From positions 62,001-126,000 of the forward strand of contig NC_010397.1 in the NCBI RefSeq assembly GCF_000069185.1: a stretch of 64,000 nt of DNA. Direction: 5' to 3'. This DNA comes from Mycobacteroides abscessus ATCC 19977 (GTDB taxonomy: Bacteria > Actinomycetota > Actinomycetes > Mycobacteriales > Mycobacteriaceae). A model generated the notes under the pieces. The model ran no database searches, was not told the DNA's origin, and saw only the letters and a list, made by a program, of their open reading frames with translations. Below, in pieces: positions 50,307 to 58,458 of this stretch; positions within the stretch are counted from its first letter, which is position 1, and each line of letters begins with the position of its first letter. The translations under genes and the position numbers were made by a program.

Positions 50307-51848
50307 ATGCTGTTCGCCGTGGGGCGACATCGAGCAAATCCGAGCAGGAGAAGCCAGCAGCTGAAGCGTGCCTCTGCGCGCGCCGCTGTGGTGACCGTGC
50401 TCAGCTCGGGGACCCTCATGGGGGGATTCGGGGTTTTCGCCATCACCACGCCGGCCGCGGACGCAAAACCCGGCGGAGGATCGGGCAACGACCATGACCA
50501 CGATCACGGCCTGGGTGGCGCTCTGCACAAACTCACCGGAGGCCTGTTGGGTGGCGGTGGCGGCGGTAACGGCGGCCCGGGCAGCGGTGGCGCCCGTAAC
50601 GCACCCTCGGCCCCGAGCTTCGGCAAGAGCCTGCACGGCGGCTCCGGGTCGGAAGGTGCCGCGGGGGGCAACGGCGACTCCGCCAAGAGCGATAAAGACA
50701 AAGACAAGGGCCCCGGGGCGAGTGTCCCGAAGCCCGGATCAGCCGGCTCCACCGGCAAGACAGCCGATAGCGCGGCAGGTAGCGCGGGTTCGGGCACCGG
50801 CACGCCGGGCGCCAATTCCAGCGCTCCGGGCGGCTCGAATGGCTCGTCCGGTGGAGGAATCGGCGGCGTGGGGACGACCGTGGGGACAACTCTGCCGCAC
50901 TCGGGCGGTGCCGCTGGGGTGCACACCCCGACCGCCGAGGGTGCGGCTGCCACAGAAAGCTCCGCTGGCACCGGAACTCACACCGAAGAGCATCCTTCGT
51001 TGAAGGGTGCGCTCGGCTCGGTGGCCGGTGCGCTGGCACCCAAGACGGAGACCGCCACCACACCCAAAACGGAGACGGCGACCTCACCGCACACGTCGAC
51101 GGCGCCGGGCGCGACGGCCGAGACACCCACCGCAGGCACCACGCACCCGGAGCACGAGTCGTCGGCCGAGGAGCCCAAGGTTCCCGGTGTCACCGTGAAT
51201 ATGGGCGGACGCACCATCATCATCTGGAAGAAGAAGCCGAGCACTTCGACGCACACACCGGGTGCGGGCACCGGAACGAATCCGGGGCACGAATCCGAAG
51301 GCGACCGCGACCACGTGATCAACCTGCCGGGCTTCCCCGCGCTGGGCGGTGCCACCAACCCGGACGCCCCGTTCGGTGGAGCCGCGGGAACGCGGACCCC
51401 GGGCGGGAACCCAAGCATCCACACCGGGCCGGTCGCGCCGCCGACGGTGCCCACTCCGAAGGCGCCTGCTGTTGCGATCGCGACACCGCCCGCGCCGCCG
51501 GTCCTCGCGCCGCTGGCGCCGGTCGTGCCGCCGACGCCACCGGTCGTCACCGTCAAGCAGGCCGAGGGCGGACGGGGCGGTGATGTCGTGGTCACCGCGG
51601 GCGGCACCAAGCAGCCAGAGGCCGTCACCAAGCCGATCCAGCAGTTCGTCGCCGCCGAGACCATCGCGCCGCGCACCGGCTACACCGATTACCTCCGTCT
51701 GACCAAGACATCCGAGATCGCCGCGGTGGCAATTCCGGGTGCCGCAGGTATCGCGATGATGACCTTCGTGGGAGCCGCGCTCGGATACCGGCAAGCCAAG
51801 GCCGGGCATACCGTGCGCGCCTCTGCCGCCGCCCGCTTCCTGGAATAG
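50307..51848 (+). CDS. Exported Gly/Ser/Pro/Thr-rich surface protein
   Basis: About 513 residues. ATG 50307 or GTG 50319 (MGRHRANPS) precedes a basic region and a signal/anchor helix (AAVVTVLSSGTLMGGFGVFAITTPAADA). Then come a His/Asp cluster (NDHDHDHG), long Gly/Ser-rich spacer, a Thr/Pro-rich part with repeats of PKTETAT, a short ordered block (VPGVTVNMGGRTIIIWKKKP), a Pro/Ala-rich stalk, and a C-terminal helix (IAAVAIPGAAGIAMMTFVGAALGY). It looks like a wall-spanning protein held at both ends. No enzymatic domain is seen. It is absent from the corresponding M. tuberculosis gene order as I recall it. Confidence 0.72.
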   Translation: MLFAVGRHRANPSRRSQQLKRASARAAVVTVLSSGTLMGGFGVFAITTPAADAKPGGGSGNDHDHDHGLGGALHKLTGGLLGGGGGGNGGPGSGGARNAPSAPSFGKSLHGGSGSEGAAGGNGDSAKSDKDKDKGPGASVPKPGSAGSTGKTADSAAGSAGSGTGTPGANSSAPGGSNGSSGGGIGGVGTTVGTTLPHSGGAAGVHTPTAEGAAATESSAGTGTHTEEHPSLKGALGSVAGALAPKTETATTPKTETATSPHTSTAPGATAETPTAGTTHPEHESSAEEPKVPGVTVNMGGRTIIIWKKKPSTSTHTPGAGTGTNPGHESEGDRDHVINLPGFPALGGATNPDAPFGGAAGTRTPGGNPSIHTGPVAPPTVPTPKAPAVAIATPPAPPVLAPLAPVVPPTPPVVTVKQAEGGRGGDVVVTAGGTKQPEAVTKPIQQFVAAETIAPRTGYTDYLRLTKTSEIAAVAIPGAAGIAMMTFVGAALGYRQAKAGHTVRASAAARFLE

Positions 51849-51860
51849 GGGAGAATTGAC

Positions 51861-51883
51861 ACAGCACCCCATGAGGGGTCTGT
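51861..51883 (+). terminator. Hairpin after the surface-protein gene
   Basis: ACAG-C-ACCCC / GGGGT-CTGT form a stem with one bulge and an ATGA loop, 13 bases after the stop. No T-run follows. It could reduce read-through into the peptidase gene. Confidence 0.4.
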
Positions 51884-51914
51884 CCGGGAAGGCACACCGC
51901 GAGGGGAGAGGCAC

Positions 51915-52406
51915 ATGGGCGCAGGCCGTCGTGTGACCGATGCCGTCAACGCTGTGCTCGACCTTGCTCCTCGTAAGGGCGAGGTGACGCTGACCGCCCT
52001 CGTCGAGGCCGTAGGCCGTGACCGCGACCGGTCCATCGAGATCATCTCGGCCGATCTGCCCCCCGGGGTGTGCGGTCAATGGCGCCAGTACGAGAACGAA
52101 GACATCTTCATCATTCAGCGCGGCCTACCCACCTGGGATCGCACACTTGCCCACGAACTCGGCCACGTGGTGCTGCGCCACGAAGGTATCTCGGTAGTCG
52201 AAATGGCAAGAGATGAAGCGGAATTCGCCAGTGATGACCTGATCGCCTACATGCTGTCGCAGCGCACCGGATGTATGGGGGCCACCGGCATGGAGGCTGA
52301 ACAGGAGGCCGAGGACTTCGCGGCGCTGTTGTTGTATCGGCTTGGCCGGCTGCCCTCCGACCGCGCGTCCATCGTTCAGGTGAGGCTCGGGGAGGCCTTT
52401 GGGTGA
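51915..52406 (+). CDS. ImmA/IrrE-type metallopeptidase
   Basis: A 163-residue zinc-peptidase-like protein. The HExxH site is AHELGHVVLRHE at residues 79-90 (His80, Glu81, His84), and the third ligand is probably an acidic residue in AEQEAEDFAALLL (about 127). GGGGAGAGG precedes the ATG. Relatives cleave XRE-family repressors (ImmA on ImmR, IrrE/PprI on DdrO; established). It overlaps the following membrane-protein gene by 4 bases. The unit converges on espR, an XRE-fold regulator. No phage genes are nearby, so it is a resident chromosomal module. Confidence 0.85.
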   Translation: MGAGRRVTDAVNAVLDLAPRKGEVTLTALVEAVGRDRDRSIEIISADLPPGVCGQWRQYENEDIFIIQRGLPTWDRTLAHELGHVVLRHEGISVVEMARDEAEFASDDLIAYMLSQRTGCMGATGMEAEQEAEDFAALLLYRLGRLPSDRASIVQVRLGEAFG

Positions 52407-53518
52407 TCGCCTGGGTTATTGCCGGGCTGCTGGGTATGGCGACGGGTCTGCGCATCGGGTGGGTGCTCGTCCACAAGCAATCCCCGGTCAGCACCGGAAT
52501 GATTGTCGCCCTGGGAAGCCTGGCACTGGTATCGGCGCTGAACTGGGAACCGCTGACGATCTTGGTGGACAGCTCGCTGGGTTGGCCCAACATCTCGGTA
52601 GCGCTGAGCCAGGCCGCCTTGACGGCTTGCGCGGCCGGCAGTTGCGTGATGATCACGAGCATGTCCGCCAGCCGTACCGCGGTGGCCAACAAGCGATGGG
52701 CGCGCTGGCAGTACCTGGCCGCCACCGTGATTGGCGGCGCGAGCCTCGCGGTGTTCTTCTCCCGTGGCCGGCAGCCGGAGATGACCCCTCGTGAATTTCT
52801 GAAGCGCGATCTGGGTGGATTTGCATCCGGCACGGCCTGGTTGGTCCCCATGCTGTACATCGCGGTGGCCCTGTCGGTGGTGCTGTGGGCGGGGATGGCC
52901 TATTCGAATCGGACCCGGCGCGGTCGTGCCCTTTTCCTTTTCACTGTCGGGATCAGTCTCCTTGTACTGGCAGTGCTGGTGGTGGCGGGCGTCGCGGTGG
53001 CCCAGTCCGAATATGTCACCATCGGTACCGCGGCCACATTGATCGGCTGTGCGATGGCGATGGTGGCAGTGGGCGCGCTGCTACCAACATTTGAAACCTG
53101 GCTGGTCGCGCGACGCGAGATGTTTGTGCTGGCCCCGTTGTACAAGGACCTGAAGAAGCGCCAGCCGGACGCCGCGATTGGTGTGCGGCCCCGTGGGCCT
53201 TTGGCCTTCCAGGTGGCGGACCGCATGGCCTATATCTCGGACGCGCTCTTCCTGGAGGCGATGCATGCCCAGGGCCTCGACCCCGAATCAGAGGGTGAGG
53301 GCGATATCGAGCTGGGTGTGGAGCCCGTCAAACTCGATGTGCTTCCCGCGGCGCAGGCTCATGCCGTAGTGAAATGGGTTCTCACCGAAGGTGATCCGAA
53401 GGAAAACTTCCCAGGCCCGGAATGGCTACACCAGCCTGACGGATACTCCGATCGCGAATGGATTCTCGCGATCGCTACCGAGTACCGCAGGCTGGTGCGT
53501 GCCGAACATCGTTCTTGA
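52403..53518 (+). CDS. Seven-helix membrane protein with cytosolic domain (DUF6545 / MAB_1171c type)
   Basis: A 371-residue protein. About seven transmembrane helices fill residues 1-235 (first WVIAGLLGMATGLRIGW, last TAATLIGCAMAMVAVGALL). A soluble C-terminal domain of about 135 residues follows, containing PLYKDLKKRQPDAAIG and DRMAYISDALFLEAM. GTG 52403 overlaps the peptidase stop (GTGA). Databases call this family a putative transporter, but the layout of helices plus cytosolic domain also suits a membrane sensor. Its tight coupling to an ImmA/IrrE peptidase recurs in actinobacteria as I recall, with function unknown. Confidence 0.8.
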   Translation: MIAWVIAGLLGMATGLRIGWVLVHKQSPVSTGMIVALGSLALVSALNWEPLTILVDSSLGWPNISVALSQAALTACAAGSCVMITSMSASRTAVANKRWARWQYLAATVIGGASLAVFFSRGRQPEMTPREFLKRDLGGFASGTAWLVPMLYIAVALSVVLWAGMAYSNRTRRGRALFLFTVGISLLVLAVLVVAGVAVAQSEYVTIGTAATLIGCAMAMVAVGALLPTFETWLVARREMFVLAPLYKDLKKRQPDAAIGVRPRGPLAFQVADRMAYISDALFLEAMHAQGLDPESEGEGDIELGVEPVKLDVLPAAQAHAVVKWVLTEGDPKENFPGPEWLHQPDGYSDREWILAIATEYRRLVRAEHRS

Positions 53519-53578
53519 GTTGTAAAGTCCCGTCCCGCTGTGCGTCCCCCGCCGGCTCGACGAGCGGTGAACGCCAAA

Positions 53579-53610
53579 CTGGCCGGTCCTTCCCCGAGTG
53601 GACCGGCCAG
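53579..53610 (-). terminator. espR terminator, 11-bp perfect stem
   Basis: CTGGCCGGTCC (53579-53589) pairs with GGACCGGCCAG (53600-53610), loop 10 bases. It starts 12 bases after the espR stop and on the minus strand is followed by TTTGG. It also lies 60 bases past the membrane-protein gene and may serve both. Confidence 0.65.
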
Positions 53611-53622
53611 ACAAGCGGTGGA

Positions 53623-54021
53623 CTAGCTGTCGAGACCCTCTTTGCGACGGTATTCGTCGACGGTTTGGGTAATACGATCCTGCGCCTCGACGGACAGACC
53701 GACGGTGCGGGCCGCGATCCGGCGAACGCCCTCGTCGCGCATGTTCGCGAGCCAGGTCAGCTCCTGATCGAGCTTCTCGTAGTACTCGTCATCGGTGAAG
53801 TACGCCGGCTTGATGCGGAAAAAGTTCGCGAGAGCCTTCATGGTCGCCGACGACGGGTTGGTGCGGTTACCCGACCGCAGCTGCGACAGGTACGGGGCGG
53901 ACATCGTGATGCCCTCGGACCGCAGGGCCGCGATCACCTCGGCAGAGGTGTGGGGGCCACGCCCGGGCGGATACACGGTGTCGAACAACCGATTCAAACG
54001 TGCGGTGAACGTGGTGCTCAT
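53623..54021 (-). CDS. espR: Nucleoid-associated regulator EspR
   Basis: A 132-residue protein nearly collinear with M. tuberculosis EspR (Rv3849). The N-terminal HTH (GPHTSAEVIAALRSEGITMSAPYLSQLRSGNRTNPS) is of XRE/SinR type. The linker FFRIKPAYFTDDEYYEKLDQEL leads into the C-terminal dimerisation helices. EspR binds many chromosomal sites, bridges DNA and activates the espACD genes for ESX-1 secretion in M. tuberculosis (established). Species lacking ESX-1 still keep it as a nucleoid protein. The long non-coding region before its start is typical and probably holds autoregulatory sites. Confidence 0.97.
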   Translation of the reverse strand: MSTTFTARLNRLFDTVYPPGRGPHTSAEVIAALRSEGITMSAPYLSQLRSGNRTNPSSATMKALANFFRIKPAYFTDDEYYEKLDQELTWLANMRDEGVRRIAARTVGLSVEAQDRITQTVDEYRRKEGLDS

Positions 54022-55198
54022 CGAGCCTTACCTCCACAAACAGATAAAGTTGCTAATTCGGGGGACGTATTTGCTGCCCATCGTAACCTTAGTTTTGCCT
54101 GTAGCCAAGCGCAACCACCAAGTTTGACTACGGTGGACACGATGTTCGGTTATCCAAACGTGCTAGCTCAGGAACATCTGTGCAGCGTCCAATATTCAGG
54201 ACGATCTGGGAATCTTCGTTCTCAGGCAAATGATTGATAAATCCCCAGTGCGACGGCGCCCAGGCTCCGGCGGGAGCCGTGCGGAGTGATCGCATTCGTT
54301 TCCTAAGTCTGCCGGGCTCGGTACCCGGCGCTATAACCTGCTGAGTTGCTACTCGCACCAAAACCGCACTTTCTGCGCGCACGCCTCGCTGACCTGGCAC
54401 GATGTCACGCCCGTGACGATAACGGCAGCTTGCGATTCTGGTGTGAATCGCCGCGCATAGGTAACGTTTTAATAATGGAACGGTGACCGCAAGTGGGGCC
54501 TCCAGCAGGGCATCCCCTCTGACCAGCGGTAAATCGACACCCATCGACTGTGAGGAAGATCACAGCAACTGTCCAAGGCTGAAAGGCGTGCCACTGCCAT
54601 CTAAGACAACCCCGGCGCGCCGATCAAGATCATTCCGATCGGGAAGATCGTGGCGCGGCCCGGCTCGTTCCTGTGTGTGTGTGACCCGTGTGTCGGATGT
54701 ATCCGGGCCACTCCCGGGAAGGGGGCCGTGTCAGCGCACGGGATGTCTGGGGTGGGGCGTGGACACCGGGAGATCCGCCGACAGTCGCTGGCGGGCGGAG
54801 CGGTGGTCCGCTCGGTCCCCTCGCGTAGGCGCTGAGAAACAGCCAGGGATGGTCGCCAGAAGGGCGCGTCGGACAGCACCGGCAGTCGCTGGTTTCCTGG
54901 CCCCGTTTGCGTCGTTCCCATGCGGGCTCCGCAGGGCTCCCGATGGGGCGGTGGCCGCAGGCAGCGGGGCGGGTACTCGTCGACGGCGGCCGCACCGCGA
55001 ACAGTGCTCGGATACGTCGCGTGCGAGGTGAGGAGAACGACGCCGGGGCCGGTGGCGTCGTGCTGCCGCCAGGAACCTACCGACGTACCCGGGAGCTAGT
55101 GATGTGGTAGTTGCTGGCGGACCCTGTCCTGGTGCTGCCCACGGACCAAGGCGCCGTGTGTGTACCGCGCCGCATGGTGGCCCGGGATCTCAAAACCG
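54022..55198. other. 1.18-kb non-coding region upstream of espR
   Basis: No convincing gene on either strand; the open frames present are Arg/Ser-rich with no family features. Near espR the DNA is AT-richer and holds two TTTGC words (54069, 54094). Around 54466-54476 there is an AT-rich stretch (TAACGTTTTAATAAT) that could be a rightward promoter. It is followed 70 bases later by a perfect CRP-type site and then by GC-rich DNA with several inverted repeats. A regulatory RNA is possible. Confidence 0.5.
54549..54564. promoter_or_regulatory. CRP/FNR-type binding site
   Basis: TGTGA-GGAAGA-TCACA matches the mycobacterial cAMP receptor protein consensus (TGTGA-N6-TCACA) at every defined position. 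It lies in the long gap, 528 bases before espR and 635 bases past the Rv3847-like stop. Confidence 0.65.
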
Positions 55199-55732
55199 CT
55201 ATGCGGCAAGCAGCATTGCCAATACTGCCGTGTCCGGGTCGCTGATGGGATCGATACCGACCCGGCTCACCACCGAAGTGACCGTGCCGTCCGACTCTGC
55301 CTCCACCCAGGCGGCCCGATGGTCCAAGCCCAGATGCGGTATTCCGGGTAGGAGGAGGCAACCGGACGCCGCGCCTAGGCATTCCGGCAGTGTCGGATTG
55401 GTTTCCGACGGAGGGTGGAGCATGAGCAGCGCCGGCGGCTGATGCTCTGCGAAACGCCCAGGGGCGACTGCCGATTCACCAAGGACCGTGCCTTCGGCGA
55501 TGACCAAGCCCACCATGCCGGGTGCCGGGTCGTCCGGTAGGTCTTCACGGGCGCCAAAAATCGTTGTGGTGGAGAGTAATCCGGGCAGGGTGGCGATGCG
55601 TACCGTCACGATCAGCAGCTGCATCCATTCCTTCGTGGAATCAGGCCACCGGCCGCACACCACAAACCCTCTGAGTGATCCGCCCGCATGGAAGGGCGCG
55701 ATCTCGATCGGCTGATCGGAACTGGTCGCCAT
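55199..55732 (-). CDS. Conserved mycobacterial protein of Rv3847 type
   Basis: A 177-residue protein of unknown role, located between espR and sodA as Rv3847 is in M. tuberculosis. ATG 55732 (MATSSDQPIEIAPFHAGG) is preferred; GTG 55753 would add 7 residues. No signal peptide or long hydrophobic helix is seen. Patterns include LRGFVVCGRWPDSTKEWMQLL, LPGLLSTTTIFGA, PGMVGLVIAEG and a C-terminal DPDTAVLAMLLAA. The alternating strands suggest a compact alpha/beta domain. It lies downstream of sodA, beyond a strong terminator, so it is probably transcribed separately. Confidence 0.75.
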   Translation of the reverse strand: MATSSDQPIEIAPFHAGGSLRGFVVCGRWPDSTKEWMQLLIVTVRIATLPGLLSTTTIFGAREDLPDDPAPGMVGLVIAEGTVLGESAVAPGRFAEHQPPALLMLHPPSETNPTLPECLGAASGCLLLPGIPHLGLDHRAAWVEAESDGTVTSVVSRVGIDPISDPDTAVLAMLLAA

Positions 55733-55850
55733 ATCTGCCACGCTCACAATCACTCTGACATCACTACCAGTATTGCGCGACGCTGCTTACTTCAGAATTA
55801 CCATGCGCGGAATCACCCCGCAATCGCTAGCGGACACGCCGAAAAATGCG

Positions 55851-55884
55851 TGGGCCCCGGATTCGCAAGCGAACCCGGGGCCCA
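55851..55884 (-). terminator. Rho-independent terminator of sodA
   Basis: The stem TGGGCCCCGG/CCGGGGCCCA continues inside as TTCGC-AA-GCGAA. On the minus strand it is followed by GCATTTTT (T-run 55847-55843). It begins 15 bases after the sodA stop. This is the clearest intrinsic terminator in the window. Confidence 0.88.
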
Positions 55885-55898
55885 AGCGGTGCGTGAGA

Positions 55899-56522
55899 TC
55901 AGCCGAAGATCAGGCCCGACGTCTTGGTGGTGGCCGCGGTGTAGCGGTCCTGCACGTCGGCCCAGTTGACCACGTTCCAGAATGCCTTCACGTAGTCGGC
56001 CTTGACGTTCTTGTACTGAAGGTAGAAGGCGTGCTCCCACATGTCGACCTGGAGCAGCGGGATGATGCCCAGAGGGACATTGGCCTGCTGGTCGTACAGC
56101 TGGAAGGTCAGCAGCTTCTGTCCGAGGCTGTCGTAACCGAGCACGGCCCAGCCCGAGCCCTGCAGACCGTTGGCCGCGGCGGTGAACTGTGCCTGGAACT
56201 TGTCGAACGAACCGAACTGATCGTCGATGGCGGCGGCCAGATCGCCGGTCGGCTTGTCACCGCCGTTGGGGGACAGGTTCTTCCACCAGATCGAGTGGTT
56301 CACGTGGCCGCCGAGGTGGAACGCCAGGTTCTTCTCGTTGAGGAAGATCGCGGCGTGGTCGCCCTTTTCGCGGGCCTCCTCCAACTTGGCAACAGCGTCG
56401 TTAACACCCTTGACGTAGGTCGCGTGGTGCTTACTGTGGTGCAGCTCGTTGATCTGTCCCGAGATGTGGGGCTCCAGCGCTCCGTAGTCATAGTCCAAAT
56501 CGGGCAGTGTGTACTCAGCCAC
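55899..56522 (-). CDS. sodA: Superoxide dismutase, Fe/Mn family
   Basis: A 207-residue enzyme that converts superoxide to peroxide and oxygen. Metal ligands are His28, His76, Asp160 and His164 ([11 protein letters not shown]). Residue 145 is Gln (LYDQQAN), where M. tuberculosis Fe-SOD has His; Gln is usual in the Mn-type mycobacterial enzymes, so manganese is likely. There is no signal peptide; mycobacterial SodA leaves the cell through SecA2 (established for M. tuberculosis). It has its own intrinsic terminator and a 200-base upstream gap, which points to a strong monocistronic transcript. Confidence 0.97.
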   Translation of the reverse strand: MAEYTLPDLDYDYGALEPHISGQINELHHSKHHATYVKGVNDAVAKLEEAREKGDHAAIFLNEKNLAFHLGGHVNHSIWWKNLSPNGGDKPTGDLAAAIDDQFGSFDKFQAQFTAAANGLQGSGWAVLGYDSLGQKLLTFQLYDQQANVPLGIIPLLQVDMWEHAFYLQYKNVKADYVKAFWNVVNWADVQDRYTAATTKTSGLIFG

Positions 56523-56727
56523 GAGATTCCTTTCCGCTTGCGTCGTAATCGCTCGTATCTGCGTTATCGGCAGATCTATCCAACAGAAGACACGGCTAAA
56601 CCTCTTCGAACCGGAGTGCCGGCCTACCGATTCAACCCTGCTCTATTGCGCAACGCGCCGCAAGGACGCAGGCATCCCCGATTTGGTTACCGAATGTGTG
56701 CGAAATGGCCGGAGTGCCGGCCGGCAG

Positions 56728-56883
56728 TTAGACCAGGATGAGAAACGCGAGACCGGCCGCGAGGATGAGGGCGATGATCAGGGCGCGAAAGGCCGCGACA
56801 CGATACGAGGTGTTGTAGCAGCGAGGAGTCAACTGCCAGCCGGAAGTGGACATGGGTTCGTGTCCTGCCGACTGTGCTGTCAT
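56728..56883 (-). CDS. Small single-helix membrane protein, 51 residues
   Basis: ATG 56883 is preceded by GCAGGAGGG, a very strong ribosome site. The product has a polar N-terminal half (MTAQSAGHEPMSTSGWQ) with one Cys, a basic patch (YRVAAFR), and a C-terminal transmembrane helix (ALIIALILAAGLAFLILV) that ends the protein. The topology would be N-in or a C-tail anchor. The frame is open 17 codons further upstream but without a better site. Function unknown. It lies 205 bases upstream of sodA on the same strand. Confidence 0.65.
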   Translation of the reverse strand: MTAQSAGHEPMSTSGWQLTPRCYNTSYRVAAFRALIIALILAAGLAFLILV

Positions 56884-57059
56884 CGCCGCCCTCCTGCCAC
56901 TCTCTGCAAGTACCTCCACGGTGAGATGAGTCACAGCACCTCGCGTGTGACGGTCATCATAGCTCCAAATCGCGGTGCGCGAAAATTCACCCAGCGTGTA
57001 CCTGGAAACCCCAGCTCGACCAGCAAATTGGGCACCGCGGGCGGCGTACCATCGAGTCC

Positions 57060-57806
57060 ATGGCTTCTTGGGTGGATAACGTTCGCGATCAGATCTTGGG
57101 GCGAATCGAAGATGGGCTCAAACCGGGAAAGTCGGCAATCGTCGCCGAGGATGCGGCATTGCCTGGGCGCGCGACACCGATTCGGGTGTCCGGCACGCAC
57201 TTCGTCAACGGCCACACGACAGTGCCGCCGTTCCCGGACGGATGTGAGCTCGCGGTGTTCGGGGAGGGGTGCTTCTGGGGCGCCGAACGCGGCTTCTGGA
57301 AGCTTCCCGGCGTCTACTCCACCGCAGTGGGCTACGCCGGGGGATACACGCCCAACCCCACGTATGAAGAGGTGTGCTCGGGGCGGACCGGCCACGCGGA
57401 GGTGGTGCTGGTGGTGTTCGACCCTCGAGAGGTGACCTACGGGCAGCTGCTGGTGCAGTTCTGGGAGAGCCACGACCCGACTCAGGGGATGCGCCAAGGG
57501 AACGACCGCGGAACCCAGTACCGGTCCGTGATCTATACGACCAGTGAGGGGCAGGCAGTCCAGGCCGCCGAGAGCGCCGCACGGTACGAGGCTGCCCTGG
57601 CCGATGCCGGATATGGGGCGATCACCACCGAGATCGCGCCATTGAACGGGCCCGTCGGACACGCGTCGCGGACGTTTTTCTACGCCGAGGAGTATCACCA
57701 GCAGTACCTGGCCAAGAACCCGAATGGGTACTGCGGGCTCGGCGGGACCTCGGTTTCCTGCCCCATTGGGTTGGACGTGCCGCCCGGCGGCCCGGCCGAG
57801 GCGTGA
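57060..57806 (+). CDS. msrA: Peptide methionine sulfoxide reductase A
   Basis: Repairs Met-S-sulfoxide. The 248-residue protein has the catalytic Cys in [14 protein letters not shown] (about residue 71), then [24 protein letters not shown] and the Glu/Tyr pocket [24 protein letters not shown] resolving Cys occurs in [13 protein letters not shown] near the C-terminus. An N-terminal extension of about 60 residues precedes the core, as in other mycobacterial MsrA proteins. It diverges from the small membrane protein and sodA, which suits an oxidative-stress locus. Confidence 0.95.
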   Translation: MASWVDNVRDQILGRIEDGLKPGKSAIVAEDAALPGRATPIRVSGTHFVNGHTTVPPFPDGCELAVFGEGCFWGAERGFWKLPGVYSTAVGYAGGYTPNPTYEEVCSGRTGHAEVVLVVFDPREVTYGQLLVQFWESHDPTQGMRQGNDRGTQYRSVIYTTSEGQAVQAAESAARYEAALADAGYGAITTEIAPLNGPVGHASRTFFYAEEYHQQYLAKNPNGYCGLGGTSVSCPIGLDVPPGGPAEA

Positions 57807-57936
57807 GCTATCCCACGGGTGTGGCAGTGAATTCGCTAACTCTGCACACGCAGTGCTACGGTTCCCCGTCGCGAGCGCCGCTGGGCCGCATCGTGGAGTC
57901 CTGGCCAGCGCAAATGCAAATGAGCACCCTGTGGTT

Positions 57937-57966
57937 TGTGGATCAACCTGTGGATAGTGTGGATAA
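57937..57966. repeat. Three tandem DnaA-box-like 9-mers
   Basis: TGTGGATCA (57937-57945), TGTGGATAG (57949-57957) and TGTGGATAA (57958-57966) are in the same orientation. The third is the exact reverse complement of the classical box TTATCCACA. They lie in the 244-base gap between msrA and the rhodanese gene. Confidence 0.6.
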
Positions 57967-58050
57967 GCCGACATTGCTGTGGCGTGCGTCACACCACGAA
58001 AAGTTGCGGGCGCCGCGCGTGTCATGCCGATCGAGTGACAGGAATGAACG

Positions 58051-58377
58051 ATGAGCTTCCCTACTGGTGACGACGTGCCACAGGTCGGCATCGACGAGAT
58101 TTCGGCCGCGCTGAGTCTTGGTGTCAAGTTGCTTGACGTTCGTGAGGACGACGAGTGGGCGGCCGGGCACATCGAGGGCGCGCAACATATACCGCTCGGC
58201 GATGTGCCCTCCCGAATGGACGAGCTCGACCCGGATGCGCCGCTATGGGTGATCTGCCACGCCGGAGGACGTTCTCAGCGTGCCGCCGCATACCTGAACC
58301 GCAATGGTTTCGACGTCAGCAACGTCTCGGGAGGCATGCTGGCATGGGTTCAGGCAGGTAAGCCGACTATCAGCTGA
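58051..58377 (+). CDS. Single-domain rhodanese
   Basis: A 108-residue sulfurtransferase-type protein. The active-site Cys is in VICHAGGRSQRAAAYL (about residue 70), a CxxGxR loop that favours sulfane sulfur carriers. The start of the domain LLDVREDDEWAAGHIEGAQHIPLGDV is intact. ATG 58051 has CAGGAA upstream. The gene stands alone on the plus strand between msrA and the DUF4328 gene. It probably handles persulfide in the cytoplasm. Confidence 0.9.
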   Translation: MSFPTGDDVPQVGIDEISAALSLGVKLLDVREDDEWAAGHIEGAQHIPLGDVPSRMDELDPDAPLWVICHAGGRSQRAAAYLNRNGFDVSNVSGGMLAWVQAGKPTIS

Positions 58378-58458
58378 TTTCCTGGCGATCGGGCTCGTAC
58401 GCGGGCTTCAGCGCACTACTCGCTGCCGGTTACTCCCGTAGGCCGTTACGCTGGACGA

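Noticed and set aside
51915..53518. Prophage remnant
   Set aside because: An ImmA-like peptidase raised the idea, but there is no integrase, excisionase, capsid gene or attachment repeat, and core mycobacterial genes flank it on both sides.
54128..54544. 138-codon leftward frame before espR
   Set aside because: No recognisable motif, no good ribosome site, and it would fill the probable espR control region. A relation to a lost Rv3848-like gene could not be shown.
54549..54750. Cobalamin-riboswitch-like words (GCCACTG, GGGAAGG)
   Set aside because: The B12 box and the order and spacing of the conserved core are missing.
54483..55031. 182-codon frame in the espR upstream region
   Set aside because: Arg/Ser-rich composition, no ribosome site, frames on the other strand equally long, and no domain pattern.
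57803..58054. 83-codon frame overlapping the msrA stop with GTGA
   Set aside because: The overlap looked like coupling, but the product has no helix or domain pattern and the DnaA-box cluster lies inside it.
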